From: Thamnaconus septentrionalis
Lineage: Eukaryota > Chordata > Actinopteri > Tetraodontiformes > Monacanthidae
Length of the DNA stretch: 64,000 bases
Direction: 5' to 3'
Assembly: GCA_009823395.1 (NCBI GenBank)
Contig: CM020510.1
Location: 11,404,773 to 11,468,772 of the forward strand
Numbering within the stretch: the stretch's first letter is position 1; each line of letters opens with the position of its first letter. Position numbers and translations under genes: made by a program. The notes beneath the pieces are model-generated. The model was given only the letters and a program-made list of their open reading frames with translations. It was not told the DNA's origin and made no database searches. Shown piece by piece: positions 41,673 through 54,159 of the stretch.

Positions 41673-44600
41673 CGCTCCTCTGGACAGTACGAGGCGCTTC
41701 TTGGGAAGATCAGTGTTCTCAGCACAGCCCAGCTCCATCAGCACATCTCAGCCGCAGCGCGCAAAAGTTTGTGCCCCGTCCTCGGCGGATGCTCCGACAG
41801 TGTGAATGTCCAACACCACCGCCAACTCCAACCGCAATCAAAGAAAACCGGACCTCGGTCGTTTCGGTTCCTCCTTTGCCGGAAAGTTTCTGCGAGTCGC
41901 TATTCCTCTTAAACGATGGTTGGTTTGTTTGGAAGCAGAAAGGTGATGTCCAGCGTTGGGGGAAAAAGCGCACAACCGAGGGAAAGAGAGAGCGAGAGAG
42001 AAAGAAAAGACGCACACAAGAGTTTACGGTCGCTTCTTAAGTTGTTCAAAGTCTATTTCCAGCGGCCGACGGAGGATTTCTAAAGCGATGTTTTCTGCAA
42101 TCAGCTGTCCAAAGTCTCTCCCTCCGTCCAGTACACCTCACACTCCCTCAGACATTCCCTCGACTTTCTTCTGCCTCCCCCCTTTTTTCCTTCGCTCTGG
42201 ATTCGAATTCCTCAACACAAGTCCTTTCCTCCTCCTCCTCCTCCTCCTCCTCCTCCTGCTTTCCCTCCTCCTCCTTTTCTCAGAGGATGTGAGAAACCCT
42301 GCGGCATGCTGATTGTCTCAGCACAAACCCCCCATTCGCTTGCTGATTACACGCCGATGCCCCCCAAAGTTGTAAATAATGAAGGAAATCACCGAACTTC
42401 CCGCGTCAAACAGTCTATTAAGTGATGCTCTGGTATTAAAAACAACAATAACAACACCAACAACAACGACGACGACAACAACAACAAAACACACATTGGC
42501 TGTGCTCTGCCATTATGGGGATCAGATGAACTGAATAAATGTAACATTCAGCCATATTAAAATATTCCTTGCACATGTTCAGATTATTATTTTTCACCAT
42601 AGACTCCAGTAGAGAAACCTTTAAATGATAAAATGGCAAGATACAGCCAAAAGATCTGCAGGAAGCTGCATTTGCAAATGAGGATCTGTTCTTAATTGCT
42701 TGCCTGGGTAAATAGAAAAATAAAAATATTCAGCCATCTGTTTACAACCTCCCACAAAAATGCTCTTTTCTGAAATCTTCCTGTTGAAACGTATCGTTTT
42801 CTGGACCTCCACGATTGCTAGTGGACAAAAGCAAGGTGGTCTTTGAGGTTGGAGCCAACACAGTGTTGTTACGATAGCCAGGGAGAGGTGTCAGTCACTG
42901 TGGTACAGAGACCCTTTGTAACATCACAGTGGTAAGTTTACCGGAATTGACTTTGGTTTTATTTTTTCATAATACCGGGAAAGTCAATTCTGCGTACTTT
43001 GACACTAACAAGATTATGTGGGGCCAGGCATGGAAGTAGTTCTAGTTTCAGTTCGTTCTTCCACATTAGCGACATTACAAGTGGTAGTTCAGAATGGACC
43101 TTCCTCATTTCTGGTTAGGGATAGTATATAAATAATAACTAAACATTACAAAATAAAACTATTTGCACATTTATAGATGTAATTTTATTTTATGATGGAT
43201 TTTTTAAATTTATGAATATGTAGTTTTCCCCAGTATAAAACCAATTCTAATTGCATTAACTTGCGGCAACATCATTAGCGGCTTAATTGAGCAATTTTAT
43301 ATTGAGGTTTTCTTTTCACAACGGCAGTGCTGCCAAAAGGTACAAACCCTTAAAAACATGGAAATACACAAAATCTTATTGCAGTTAGCCCCCACGTTTT
43401 TGCTTGTGTTTACACTTGCTCAGCATAACCAGCACCATGTCAGCGGAATGTCTCCTAATCTGCTTGAATGTAGCCGACACTCTAAACCAAAACAGTGACG
43501 CGCCATCAGCTGTAGTCTAAATAAATGTCTGCTGCTGATCCTCATCAGACGGGAGGAGAGGCAGCTGATATAATGCAGCGGTGGTCAGTGATGTGAGGTG
43601 ATGCTGACGCTCATGACGAAGGCCGTGCAGAATCCAGCCACCATCGCTTTGCTGCAGAAACTTTTTTTATAAAAAAAAAACAAAAAACTTCTTTCGTTGT
43701 TGATTGTTTCCCATGAGAAAGGTGGGAGGCGCTGGCACTCAGGTTGCTCAGACCTGAGTCCCCCTGGCCCTTTAAGAATGCCTCCCTGGACAGTGTTGTG
43801 TTCCCAAGGTCTTCAATGGAGACAGAGTAGGACTGAGAAAGACCCCATTGTATATGTTCTCTTTTCAATAGGAGCTTGAGCAATGGTGCTCTCACTGCTC
43901 CCCGATAGAGGCACAGAGCGGGAGAGAGACACAGGGAGGGAGGGAAGAGGGTCACTGAGGGGGTCCGGTACAAGAAAGAGGGCCGTTCTGCCCAAAAAGT
44001 TTTGGGGCTGGTAGGAGTGGATGTTTGGGTTCGAAGGGGGATGGGCTTCAGCTCAGCGGGACGGAATTGTTGAGGATAAGCCAGACCATAATCCATGATT
44101 TGAAGATGAAAGTAAATTGGATTAACAAAGGCTGGATGGCCACACTTGCAGTTATTCTGCACCAATAAACATAGTTCGAAGTACAGCAGAATGGCTTCTG
44201 CTGCAAAAGAAAATAATTACAGAGGACCTTCACCACTGGAGACCCGTGAGTAACCTTCTTTACATTAGAAACTAGCTGAGGATGCTAACTCCTTCTGACT
44301 CTTCCTCTTTTTCTTCATCCTTCTCAACCAGACTAGTTTTCTTGTGGTTGCACAGCTTCTCCAAACCTGCTTGCTTGTCCCAGGGGGACTTAATCAGCAA
44401 GTGGCTGAAGTTTACAGACGTTCTTCTGCCTCCTGCTGGTGAAAAATGGAAAACCACTTGTTTCCTCAGACTCACTAAGACCTCAGAAAATGGCTATGGT
44501 ATTTATGCTGTCTTCTTCATAATGAGTGTCACCTTTAACTGCAGTAAACTAGAAAACAAAGAGGTTTTCTGATTACTTTAGTGTATTTTGGTTTAATTTT

Positions 44601-45029
44601 GACCGTATTCTTTATGACTTTTCAAGTCACACATCATCTGAAGTTTGAATAAAATAAAACTTTTTTTTCCTCTGTAAAATCATAATTATCTTAATATTGT
44701 CTTGGGTCCGTTGGCTTTGTTATTTTTGCCAATTGACTAAACTGTGAAACTTTGCGTTATGTCACTAACGTAACCGAAATAAACAAGCACAATCATGCCA
44801 GTGAGTGGTGCTTAATCCCTCTTGATCATGACATTGGCAAAAAAAAAAAAATAAATAAATAAAAAAAAAAGGTAATATTTTAGGAGTTGAGCACATATCC
44901 CTGAACGGGCCAGTGGATTAAAATCTTGGTCGTGGCTATTCACTGTGATACTACACCATCCCTCCAGCTGCGCAAGAAGAATAATCCCCCTGTTTTAATC
45001 TGCCCTGCGCAGGATGCCATCCAGACGTG
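41673..45029. other. Intergenic region between the divergent axl and PH-protein genes
   Basis: The first 400 bases upstream of axl presumably hold its 5' UTR and promoter; no TATA box stands out. A (CTC)n tract at 42227-42258 and an AAC/GAC-rich tract at 42440-42485 are visible. A 184-residue open frame at 43611-44165 is not convincing. The rest shows nothing identifiable. Confidence 0.5.
42227..42258. repeat. (CTC)n trinucleotide repeat
   Basis: About ten CTC units, roughly 560 bases upstream of the axl start codon in the promoter-proximal region. Confidence 0.9.
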
Positions 45030-45164
45030 GGTTCAGAGGTTGTCAAGGAGCAGAGGGGCGCACCTGAACACAGGTTTGATGGTCAATGGTAAATATTAAA
45101 TGCTAAGCTAGAACAGAGTTTTCATATTCAAGAAGTGCTGCAATTACAGGCTCAGATCAACATG
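45030..45164 (+). repeat. Left arm of a 135-bp inverted repeat pair
   Basis: GGTTCAGAGGTTGTCAAGGA through GATCAACATG. The reverse complement of 47271-47405 matches this arm with few differences. Both arms have a GT/CA microsatellite close to their inner side. Confidence 0.85.
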
Positions 45165-45410
45165 TTATCTATGTGTTTGAGTGTGTGCATGTGCGTGCGT
45201 GTGTGTGTGTGTGTGTATGTGGCCATGAAACAAGCAGTATTAGGACATAACATCTGCTGATGACTTTGATGCACATTATAGGATGCTTCCGCTGGGATTT
45301 GTCCATTGCTATTATGAATATTTGGGCTTTGCACTCATGTTTATGTGTGCATATGTGGCTTGGTTCCCAAACCAGGGTTTTAATGGAGGAAGGCCTAAAT
45401 AGCAGCGGAT

Positions 45411-45531
<121 letters not shown>

Positions 45532-45589
45532 ATTCGGCATCAAACGCTCAACCTGTCATTTCAGCCTCGTCACTGTGACGACCACAGGC

Positions 45590-47219
45590 ATGACGGCAAC
45601 AGGCGCCCACCGAGGCTATCTCAAAAAATATGGTACGTGTGCTTTGACTCTGTTTAGGAACTGTTTTCATGTTGTGATGGTGCGAGTCGTGGTTTAGTTC
45701 ATTTTTTGTTGGTGTTTGTGTCTGTAGTGCATCAGATGTCAAGATTGTGAATGCTTTAGCCTGATTAGTTCTCAGTGCAGGGACTGGATAACTGCAGTTT
45801 GTCTCCATTCACAATATAGTCCAATTTTGTTCATGCACACTCAGTTATCAAGCAAAGTATTAAGAAATGATAATAGACAAACAGTAATCTGCACTATCTT
45901 GGACACCATTTTGATAACATCACTAATCCAGATAAATGCAGTTTGACATGTATTTTGCTTTTCTGTGTGGGCCTCTCTCAGAAAATGCCTTGAGAATGAC
46001 AAAAGGCCTTTTTTTCTTAAGGAAACATTAGGCAAAATGTCTATATTTAGATCCATTCAATCTGGCTGTGAGATCATTTCTTGTTTATTCATCCAAGAGC
46101 AACAAATCAAGAAGCTGTTGACCTGACAGAAAAATGAAGGGTAATATTTCAAGAGCAGAATGAGGGATATCAATCTGGGTCTCCTCTCAGTGTGACATAA
46201 TCCTCCGCAGATGTGTTTTTACAGTTTGACTAGATGTTGCTTTGCCGAGCCAAGTCGGGATTCTGTCCTCAGCCAACACGCCATGTATCCCTGCTAATGT
46301 TACATCTGCTTTGAATCTTCCCTGCTGCTTGTTCTTTGGAAATGGCATCACATTGGCCAACGGCATTGTTTAGTGTTGCATCAAGAGTTAATCGCAGGAC
46401 ATTCACAGAGGATACAATGTAATGTTGAATGTGCATATCAGTTTTCTCACACATCAGTATTGGGCGTGCAGTGACTCTCTCGGTCTCTCTTGCTCTCGCT
46501 GCCTCTCTTGCAAAATCCACCTGTCGGCCGCTAATCCTTTATGTGGAGAAATGGAGCAGATCCCTCCCTCCCGACATGTGCAGCCAGTCTATTATCATTA
46601 TTACACAACCAGCGGGTGTCTGGGACACAAACAGTCAAACGCCATTGTGTGTGTCCTGAAAACTCAGAGAATACAGCGAAAACGGTGTTTGAGACATTGT
46701 GCCCAAGTATCAACTATGCTGTATAGCCTTTATTTTATGTTGCTGTCGTCTAGTTAACTTTTGACAAGATATTATTATCACGTGTCTGTTTTTACAAATG
46801 TCAGTTGAGCACTGACATTAAACATTTTATAAAGCTACAAAGATGAAGGGTCCTACATAATTAACACAATCACGTTACAATTAATGCTTTCCTTTGCTTC
46901 TGTACAATTTGTCCAGAACATTTACCCATCTTGATTTTCTAATGTAGAAATTATGCTGATTACAGGCTTAATGTTGTGTTTTTCTAACCAAATGATTTGA
47001 CAATTTGAAGATCTCCCAGTACGTTAAAATAAGGATCACATCATATCAATGTTAAAGGACTCTTTACATTTTTGTTGCAACCAATACCTATCAAAATTTC
47101 TGGCAGATATGGTGCATGAGAAGTTATAATTTTAAAACAGTAAATTGTGAACATGGTTAGTGTTTGTCCTCGCTGGCTGTTTATTTCAGGAATTGTACTT
47201 ATAAAGTGTGTCGGATTCC

Positions 47220-47275
<56 letters not shown>

Positions 47276-49278
47276 TGATCCGAGCCTGTAATTGCGGCCC
47301 TTCTTAAATATGAACACTCTGTACTAGCTTAGCATTTACCATTTACCATTGACCATCAAACCTGTGTTCAGGTGCGCCCCTCTGCCCCTTGACCACCTCT
47401 GAACCATCGTATACAATACAATTATGGCCTTCATGGGAATTAATGAAACTACTTTTTAACATATTCATTATTTTGGCGCTGCAGGGGGCTTCATGTTCAA
47501 ACAATGGAAGGAGCGATACCTTGTTCTAACCATGGAGGGAAGCCTCTTGGTGTGTCGCGATGCGGATTCCCCTCCTGACCAGGTGGTGGCACTGCAGACC
47601 AACTGCGAGGCTGTTGCGGAGGGTCGAGAAATACTCGACCTGCCCAGGTTGCCACCAGGGGGCAGGCGAGACTGTTGCTTTGCCATTATCTTGCCGCAGA
47701 AAAAGTTCCTGCTGCTTCTCACTGACAACCCTGAGGAGTGCAGGTGGGTGTGAACACACGGACTTAGACTCCTCTGTCCCAGTTGGTTCACTGTGACCTC
47801 TGTCCCAGTTGGTTCACTGAGACAGATAACTAGGACAAAGGAGTGGTGACTGTTACTTTGCCCTACTTCTGTGTGTGTACTGTAGTAAACAGATTATTGC
47901 TAACTAGGCTTTACACCGATCATATCGGCTATATCGGATCGGCCGATATTTGGCATTTTTTGAAATGTTCGTGATCGGGCGTCATGTCATAAATCACCGA
48001 TCCGATCAATGACGTCATGGTCGTGTTGAAACTTTTTTAATCTGTCTCATTTACTCCAAAGTAGTTTCACAGCATCGACATGTTTATTTGTTTGTATCCG
48101 AGAGGTAATGATTCATGATTCAAAAAACTTCATTTTCGTCTTCGTGCCTCTTCTTGTTTTGAGTACTGTCGCTATGTGACGGACAATAACGTTTCTTTGA
48201 ATCTCCACGACAGCAACATCCATGGCGACACAAACAAACATGTCGGAGGTGTGGAAGTTTTTCAAAGTGAGAGAAACAGACATAGCACAAGCTATGCGCA
48301 ATATATGCAACGCTACAGTACTTCGCGGGGGTACATCGGCAAAAAATTTCAACACGACAAATTTAATCAGGCACTTGGAAAAGATACATACGGAGGAGCA
48401 TGTCGAGTTCAAGATACGCAACGCGGATAAAGAAAAGCAAACAACGAAACGGATGCTAAAGTCAGTCAGCAGTGCTGACTGAGTTTTTGTTTCAATTATT
48501 AAATATTGCTCATATTATTATTAATTCTCTCTGTCTTATCTTCTCCAGTCTGTGGCTAAATTTAATCAGGAAAGTCAGAGAGGTGAGCAGTTTGACTTGT
48601 TTGTTGACAGTCATATGCTGGTTTTCCTCTGCAACTTGACTCTAGCGTTATTGGCCCCTTTTCCAGGGTGTCATGTCGCCCCTGGCCCTTCAGAGAAAGT
48701 GCAGCATCACTCCCTGCATCACAGACAGAGACCCCCTGCCGGACTCGTCCAGTGACAAGGACCCAGGCTCACCGAGGCTCTGCGAAGGCACCCCACCTCT
48801 GTCACGAGTCACAGAGCGGGGAGGTTCTTTCAAGGAGAGAAGCCACTGCCAAGGTATGTCATGATTGATATTATTTTAAAGGCCGCTGTTGTCACGATGT
48901 TCTGTGATCATCTCCCACATGTCACCGACAGGCAGTGTAGGGTGGCGGCGCAACTCCTCAGTGGCACCCCCTCATCGCGTGTCAGACTGTCTTCGCCATG
49001 GGAACAGCAGCGACGCCCGGGCGGTGAGGGCCGTGTGTCTGCTGATGGGAGGGGCGGCGGCCTCTTCCGCTCTGGGTTACCTCAACTCCTGCCCTTCCTC
49101 GCCCCTGGCTGGCAGAGCCCCTGAGGTGTCCCACGGCACGAGCGGCTTCTCTGAGTACCCGCCAGCAGGTTCCTTCCACGCCTGCAGCCAGGATGTCGAC
49201 TCTCCGCACATGAACAGCTTCGACTTTGAGGCAGACTCTGACTTTGACGCGTTTGACTGTGGCGGATTTGCGTTTTAG
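45590..49278 (+). CDS. PH-domain protein, unnamed, complete in five exons
   Basis: Exons 45590-45632, 47485-47743, 48549-48582, 48667-48853, 48932-49278 join in phase to 289 residues. Residues about 8-115 look like a pleckstrin-homology domain: first strands HRGYLKKYGGFMFKQWKERY and LVLTMEGSLLVCRD, and a final helix with the conserved tryptophan (EECSLWLNLIRKVRE). Basic residues between the first two strands would fit phosphoinositide binding. The rest is Ser/Pro-rich, with a small-residue stretch AVCLLMGGAAASSALGYL and an acidic-aromatic C-terminus ending DFDAFDCGGFAF. The 34-nt third exon is too short to stand out alone but restores phase and supplies the PH tryptophan. The start was chosen because MTATGAHRGYLKKY begins the domain; an upstream untranslated exon is possible. 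I do not recognise the family beyond the PH domain. Membrane or vesicle adaptor function is only a guess. Confidence 0.75.
47222..47272. repeat. (CA)n microsatellite
   Basis: About 25 CA units inside the first intron of the PH-protein gene, abutting the right arm of the inverted repeat. Confidence 0.95.
47271..47405 (-). repeat. Right arm of the 135-bp inverted repeat pair
   Basis: Inverted counterpart of 45030-45164. It runs CATGTTGATC to CTCTGAACC. The pair encloses the first coding exon of the PH-protein gene and the CT microsatellite. Confidence 0.85.
47771..47819. repeat. Two tandem copies of a 26-bp unit
   Basis: CCTCTGTCCCAGTTGGTTCA plus CTG occurs at 47771-47793 and again at 47797-47819, identical, 28 bases after the end of the PH-gene exon 2. 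Confidence 0.9.
47910..48480 (+). mobile_element. hAT-type transposon remnant with a BED zinc-finger fragment
   Basis: It starts with a TATCGGC/GGCCGATA-rich region (47915-47960), followed by non-coding sequence and an open BED-finger segment. It lies entirely in the PH-gene intron 2. No catalytic transposase region is present before the next exon at 48549, so it is a 5' fragment. A GTCAGCAGTGCTGAC palindrome sits at its right edge (48465-48479). Confidence 0.65.
48240..48482 (+). pseudogene. BED-finger N-terminal fragment of a hAT/ZBED transposase
   Basis: The frame reads MSEVWKFFKVRETDIAQAMR, then NICNATVLRGGTSAKNFNTT and NLIRHLEKIHTEEH. The VW-FF start, the GG, and the NL-RHL---H ending are the BED pattern. 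BED fingers need C-x2-C then H-x(3-5)-H/C. Here the second Cys is present, but the first zinc position reads Arg (AMRNIC where A-x-C-x-x-C is expected). The frame then stops at 48480 with no transposase domain. It is a decayed remnant, not a host gene. Confidence 0.65.
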
Positions 49279-49619
49279 TCAACAAAACCGACCTTTTAAT
49301 CTTATAGAGGCCCCTCAGTTGGTATTCCTTTTTGAGGGGCGCCGTTATCCAATTACCGCACAATGGGGGTACTTCTGTATAGACTACTTCTAATTTATTG
49401 ATAAATGAGCTCTTCCTGGCTTTAAGCCTTTGCTCCTCAGGTAAATCATTCATAACTCCTCAAAACACTTTTTGTGTTGTATTAGTCTATCCACACCACA
49501 GGATGGCTTAAGGGGCAACTAGTGCAAACAGCCACAAACATGAGATTGTCAACTATAAAAGTTGTGTTTCTTCAGTATTTGTCTCACTGAACCGTGTTCA
49601 TTTTATATACATTTTCTAA

Positions 49620-49625
49620 AATAAA
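49620..49625 (+). promoter_or_regulatory. Poly(A) signal of the PH-protein gene
   Basis: AATAAA about 340 bases after the stop codon; the first canonical signal downstream. Confidence 0.6.
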
Positions 49626-50912
49626 CATCACACCTGTAAATATAATTTTCTCATCCACATCTAGTCCATTTCTTCTCAATGTCAAGATTTGATTTTGCCA
49701 TACTTGATGAAATCACCTACATCTGGTATTTCCTTTTTCAAATGCAGTCCAAAGGCGAATGTAAAATAAATTTCTGCCTCCACAATGGCTGTGTGTTTTT
49801 CTCCTCAGAGGAAGAGTGTGGAGTGTGTGTGCTCGGGCAGACAGTGGGGACAAAGTTTGCAAAGAGGAGGTGATAGTTCGCTTGTGACAGATTCTTTTTT
49901 TCTTTTTTTTAAAGGAAAAAAAGCAGTGTGTGCTTATTTGAAAATCAGTCAGAAAAATATCTTGGTCTTGCAGCTTATTGGCTGGTCTTGGACTTGCTTA
50001 TATGGGTGTGCTTTAAAGTTTTATGACAGAATGGTCAGCAGGAAAATTAGTCCCATTTTCCTTTACAAAATACTGACTGCACTGGTCATTATATCCAAAT
50101 TGGGAAAATGAATGTAAAAATAACCATTGAAATTGCGGAAAATATCTCCATCTGCAATTCCTCATTTTCTGCTCAGACATTTAATAATATAATCCACTTT
50201 TCTGATGTTTCTCAGGTCATTATGGAACTGCTCAAACTTGTGTTGCTCAGTTGTAGCCTGGTTTTCAGGCACTCTAAACTCAGTCTCTGCTGCAGACAGC
50301 CACACACTGTACGGGCCTGTGATTGAATTTCAGGAATGACAAACAGATCAACACTAATGAACATACAAACAAGATAAATACTTTCCACTGCAGGCATTGC
50401 ACATATAGTCGCAATTTAAATGTGATAAAGAGCTTTTTATTGATCGCACCAGCCTCCTGGAGGAAGCGTGTGTATAAACTGCAACCCTGTTTATTGATCG
50501 AAATCTTCTGGAATGTTTTGAGCATTGCGTTTTATTTCATTTCTGTGATAAAAATGGTTTAATTCTTTCAGAGTTTAGCGTTAGAGTTTATCAGAGTGTA
50601 TATTAATGAGCTGCAGGCAATACCTCAGGAGTTGGCCCTGGCCATCAATAATCAGGTGAGGGTGCATTTCAGTTCAATACTTCAGGCTCCGCCTCTGGTG
50701 GGAGGGTTGTGGCAGACGGTCTGTCTGCCTGTCTGTCTGTCTGATAAACAGGTGAGGGTGCACTGAGGCAAACAGGTTGCCCAGAGCACAGGTTTGGCCA
50801 ACTCTGTTAAATATAAACTCAGTGTCATCTGTTTGAAAACACCAAACACACAGTGAACATGAAAGATTTGTCAGTGTCAACTGAGGGGGGACAAAGCATA
50901 ACAACTAGGAAC
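49626..50912. other. Intergenic region and promoter side of the first CYP2 gene
   Basis: No gene supported. It contains a CTGTCTGTCTGT run near 50720-50742 and a TGAGGGTGCA motif twice (near 50656 and 50752). No clear TATA box. Confidence 0.5.
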
Positions 50913-53420
<2,508 letters not shown>

Positions 53421-53511
53421 AGAATGGGGGATCCTATGCACTTCACTGCACAAAGGCTGCCTATCCCACTAACCCTGAAGAGTGTACATATTTATGGTAC
53501 AATTGGATTGT

Positions 53512-53517
53512 AATAAA
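53512..53517 (+). promoter_or_regulatory. Poly(A) signal of CYP2 gene A
   Basis: AATAAA 92 bases after the stop codon. Confidence 0.7.
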
Positions 53518-53520
53518 TGT

Positions 53521-54159
53521 TAAGGCAATTAAGACTTAGGAAAATAGCTTCTTTTTTAATCAACTCTGATCCTTGGCAGGATGTCATTTCAATCTTCTTG
53601 GTTTTCAACTCATCATTTCTTTTACAAACGTACTTTGTCTAATTGTCTTCTTTTCCAGTAGAACAGTAAAATAATAAAATAATAATAGTGACTATTACAT
53701 GTATCTGCATAAATTATATTAGATGTATTTGTTTTCAGAACATTTAAAACAATATAATGTGTTTACAGTGACGCTACGGTATTTTGAGTTGTATGACACA
53801 TATAAATACATTCATACAGTTACACACGAATAAATTACTGATAATATCATGTATTCATTTCCAATATTTTTTTAAGAGAGGGGGTTCGACTCGTTTGCTG
53901 CCTGGCCGCGGAGTGTTAAAGGTCTCCTCTCGGGTCGCCTCTCTGCCCCTCTCTTGACTGCAGTTGCCCAATACTGCCGCGCGCGCCTGTGACTACACAG
54001 GGGCGGGGCGGCAGCTCGCGGTTACACGCGCTTCTGAGGAACGATAAGTGGTTTCATGTCACTTATGAGAAAGAAAAAAAAGTCTCCATGGGGAGTTCGG
54101 TCAGTTAGGTGTTCTGTCTCCTTTGAAACCGCTCTCGACACTCTTTGGCTCAGCCGGAC
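53521..54159. other. Spacer between CYP2 genes A and B, with a GC-rich promoter
   Basis: From about 53688 the sequence is homologous to 58236 onward, the left end of the duplicated unit. A GC box (GGGGCGGGGCGG) lies at about 54000-54011 in a CpG-rich stretch that has no counterpart upstream of gene C. Confidence 0.6.

Noticed and set aside
43611..44165. 184-residue minus-strand open frame between axl and the PH gene
   Set aside because: No recognisable domain, low-complexity Ser/Leu/Pro composition, no splice or promoter context; probably chance.
47744..47755. Reading through the PH exon 2 donor to the stop just after it
   Set aside because: It would truncate the PH domain before its final helix, while the exon 48549-48582 supplies that helix in phase.
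54020..54035. Possible dioxin-response element (GCGTG core) upstream of CYP2 gene B
   Set aside because: The core occurs on the minus strand but the full TNGCGTG context does not fit, and a 5-base core is expected by chance in CpG-rich DNA.
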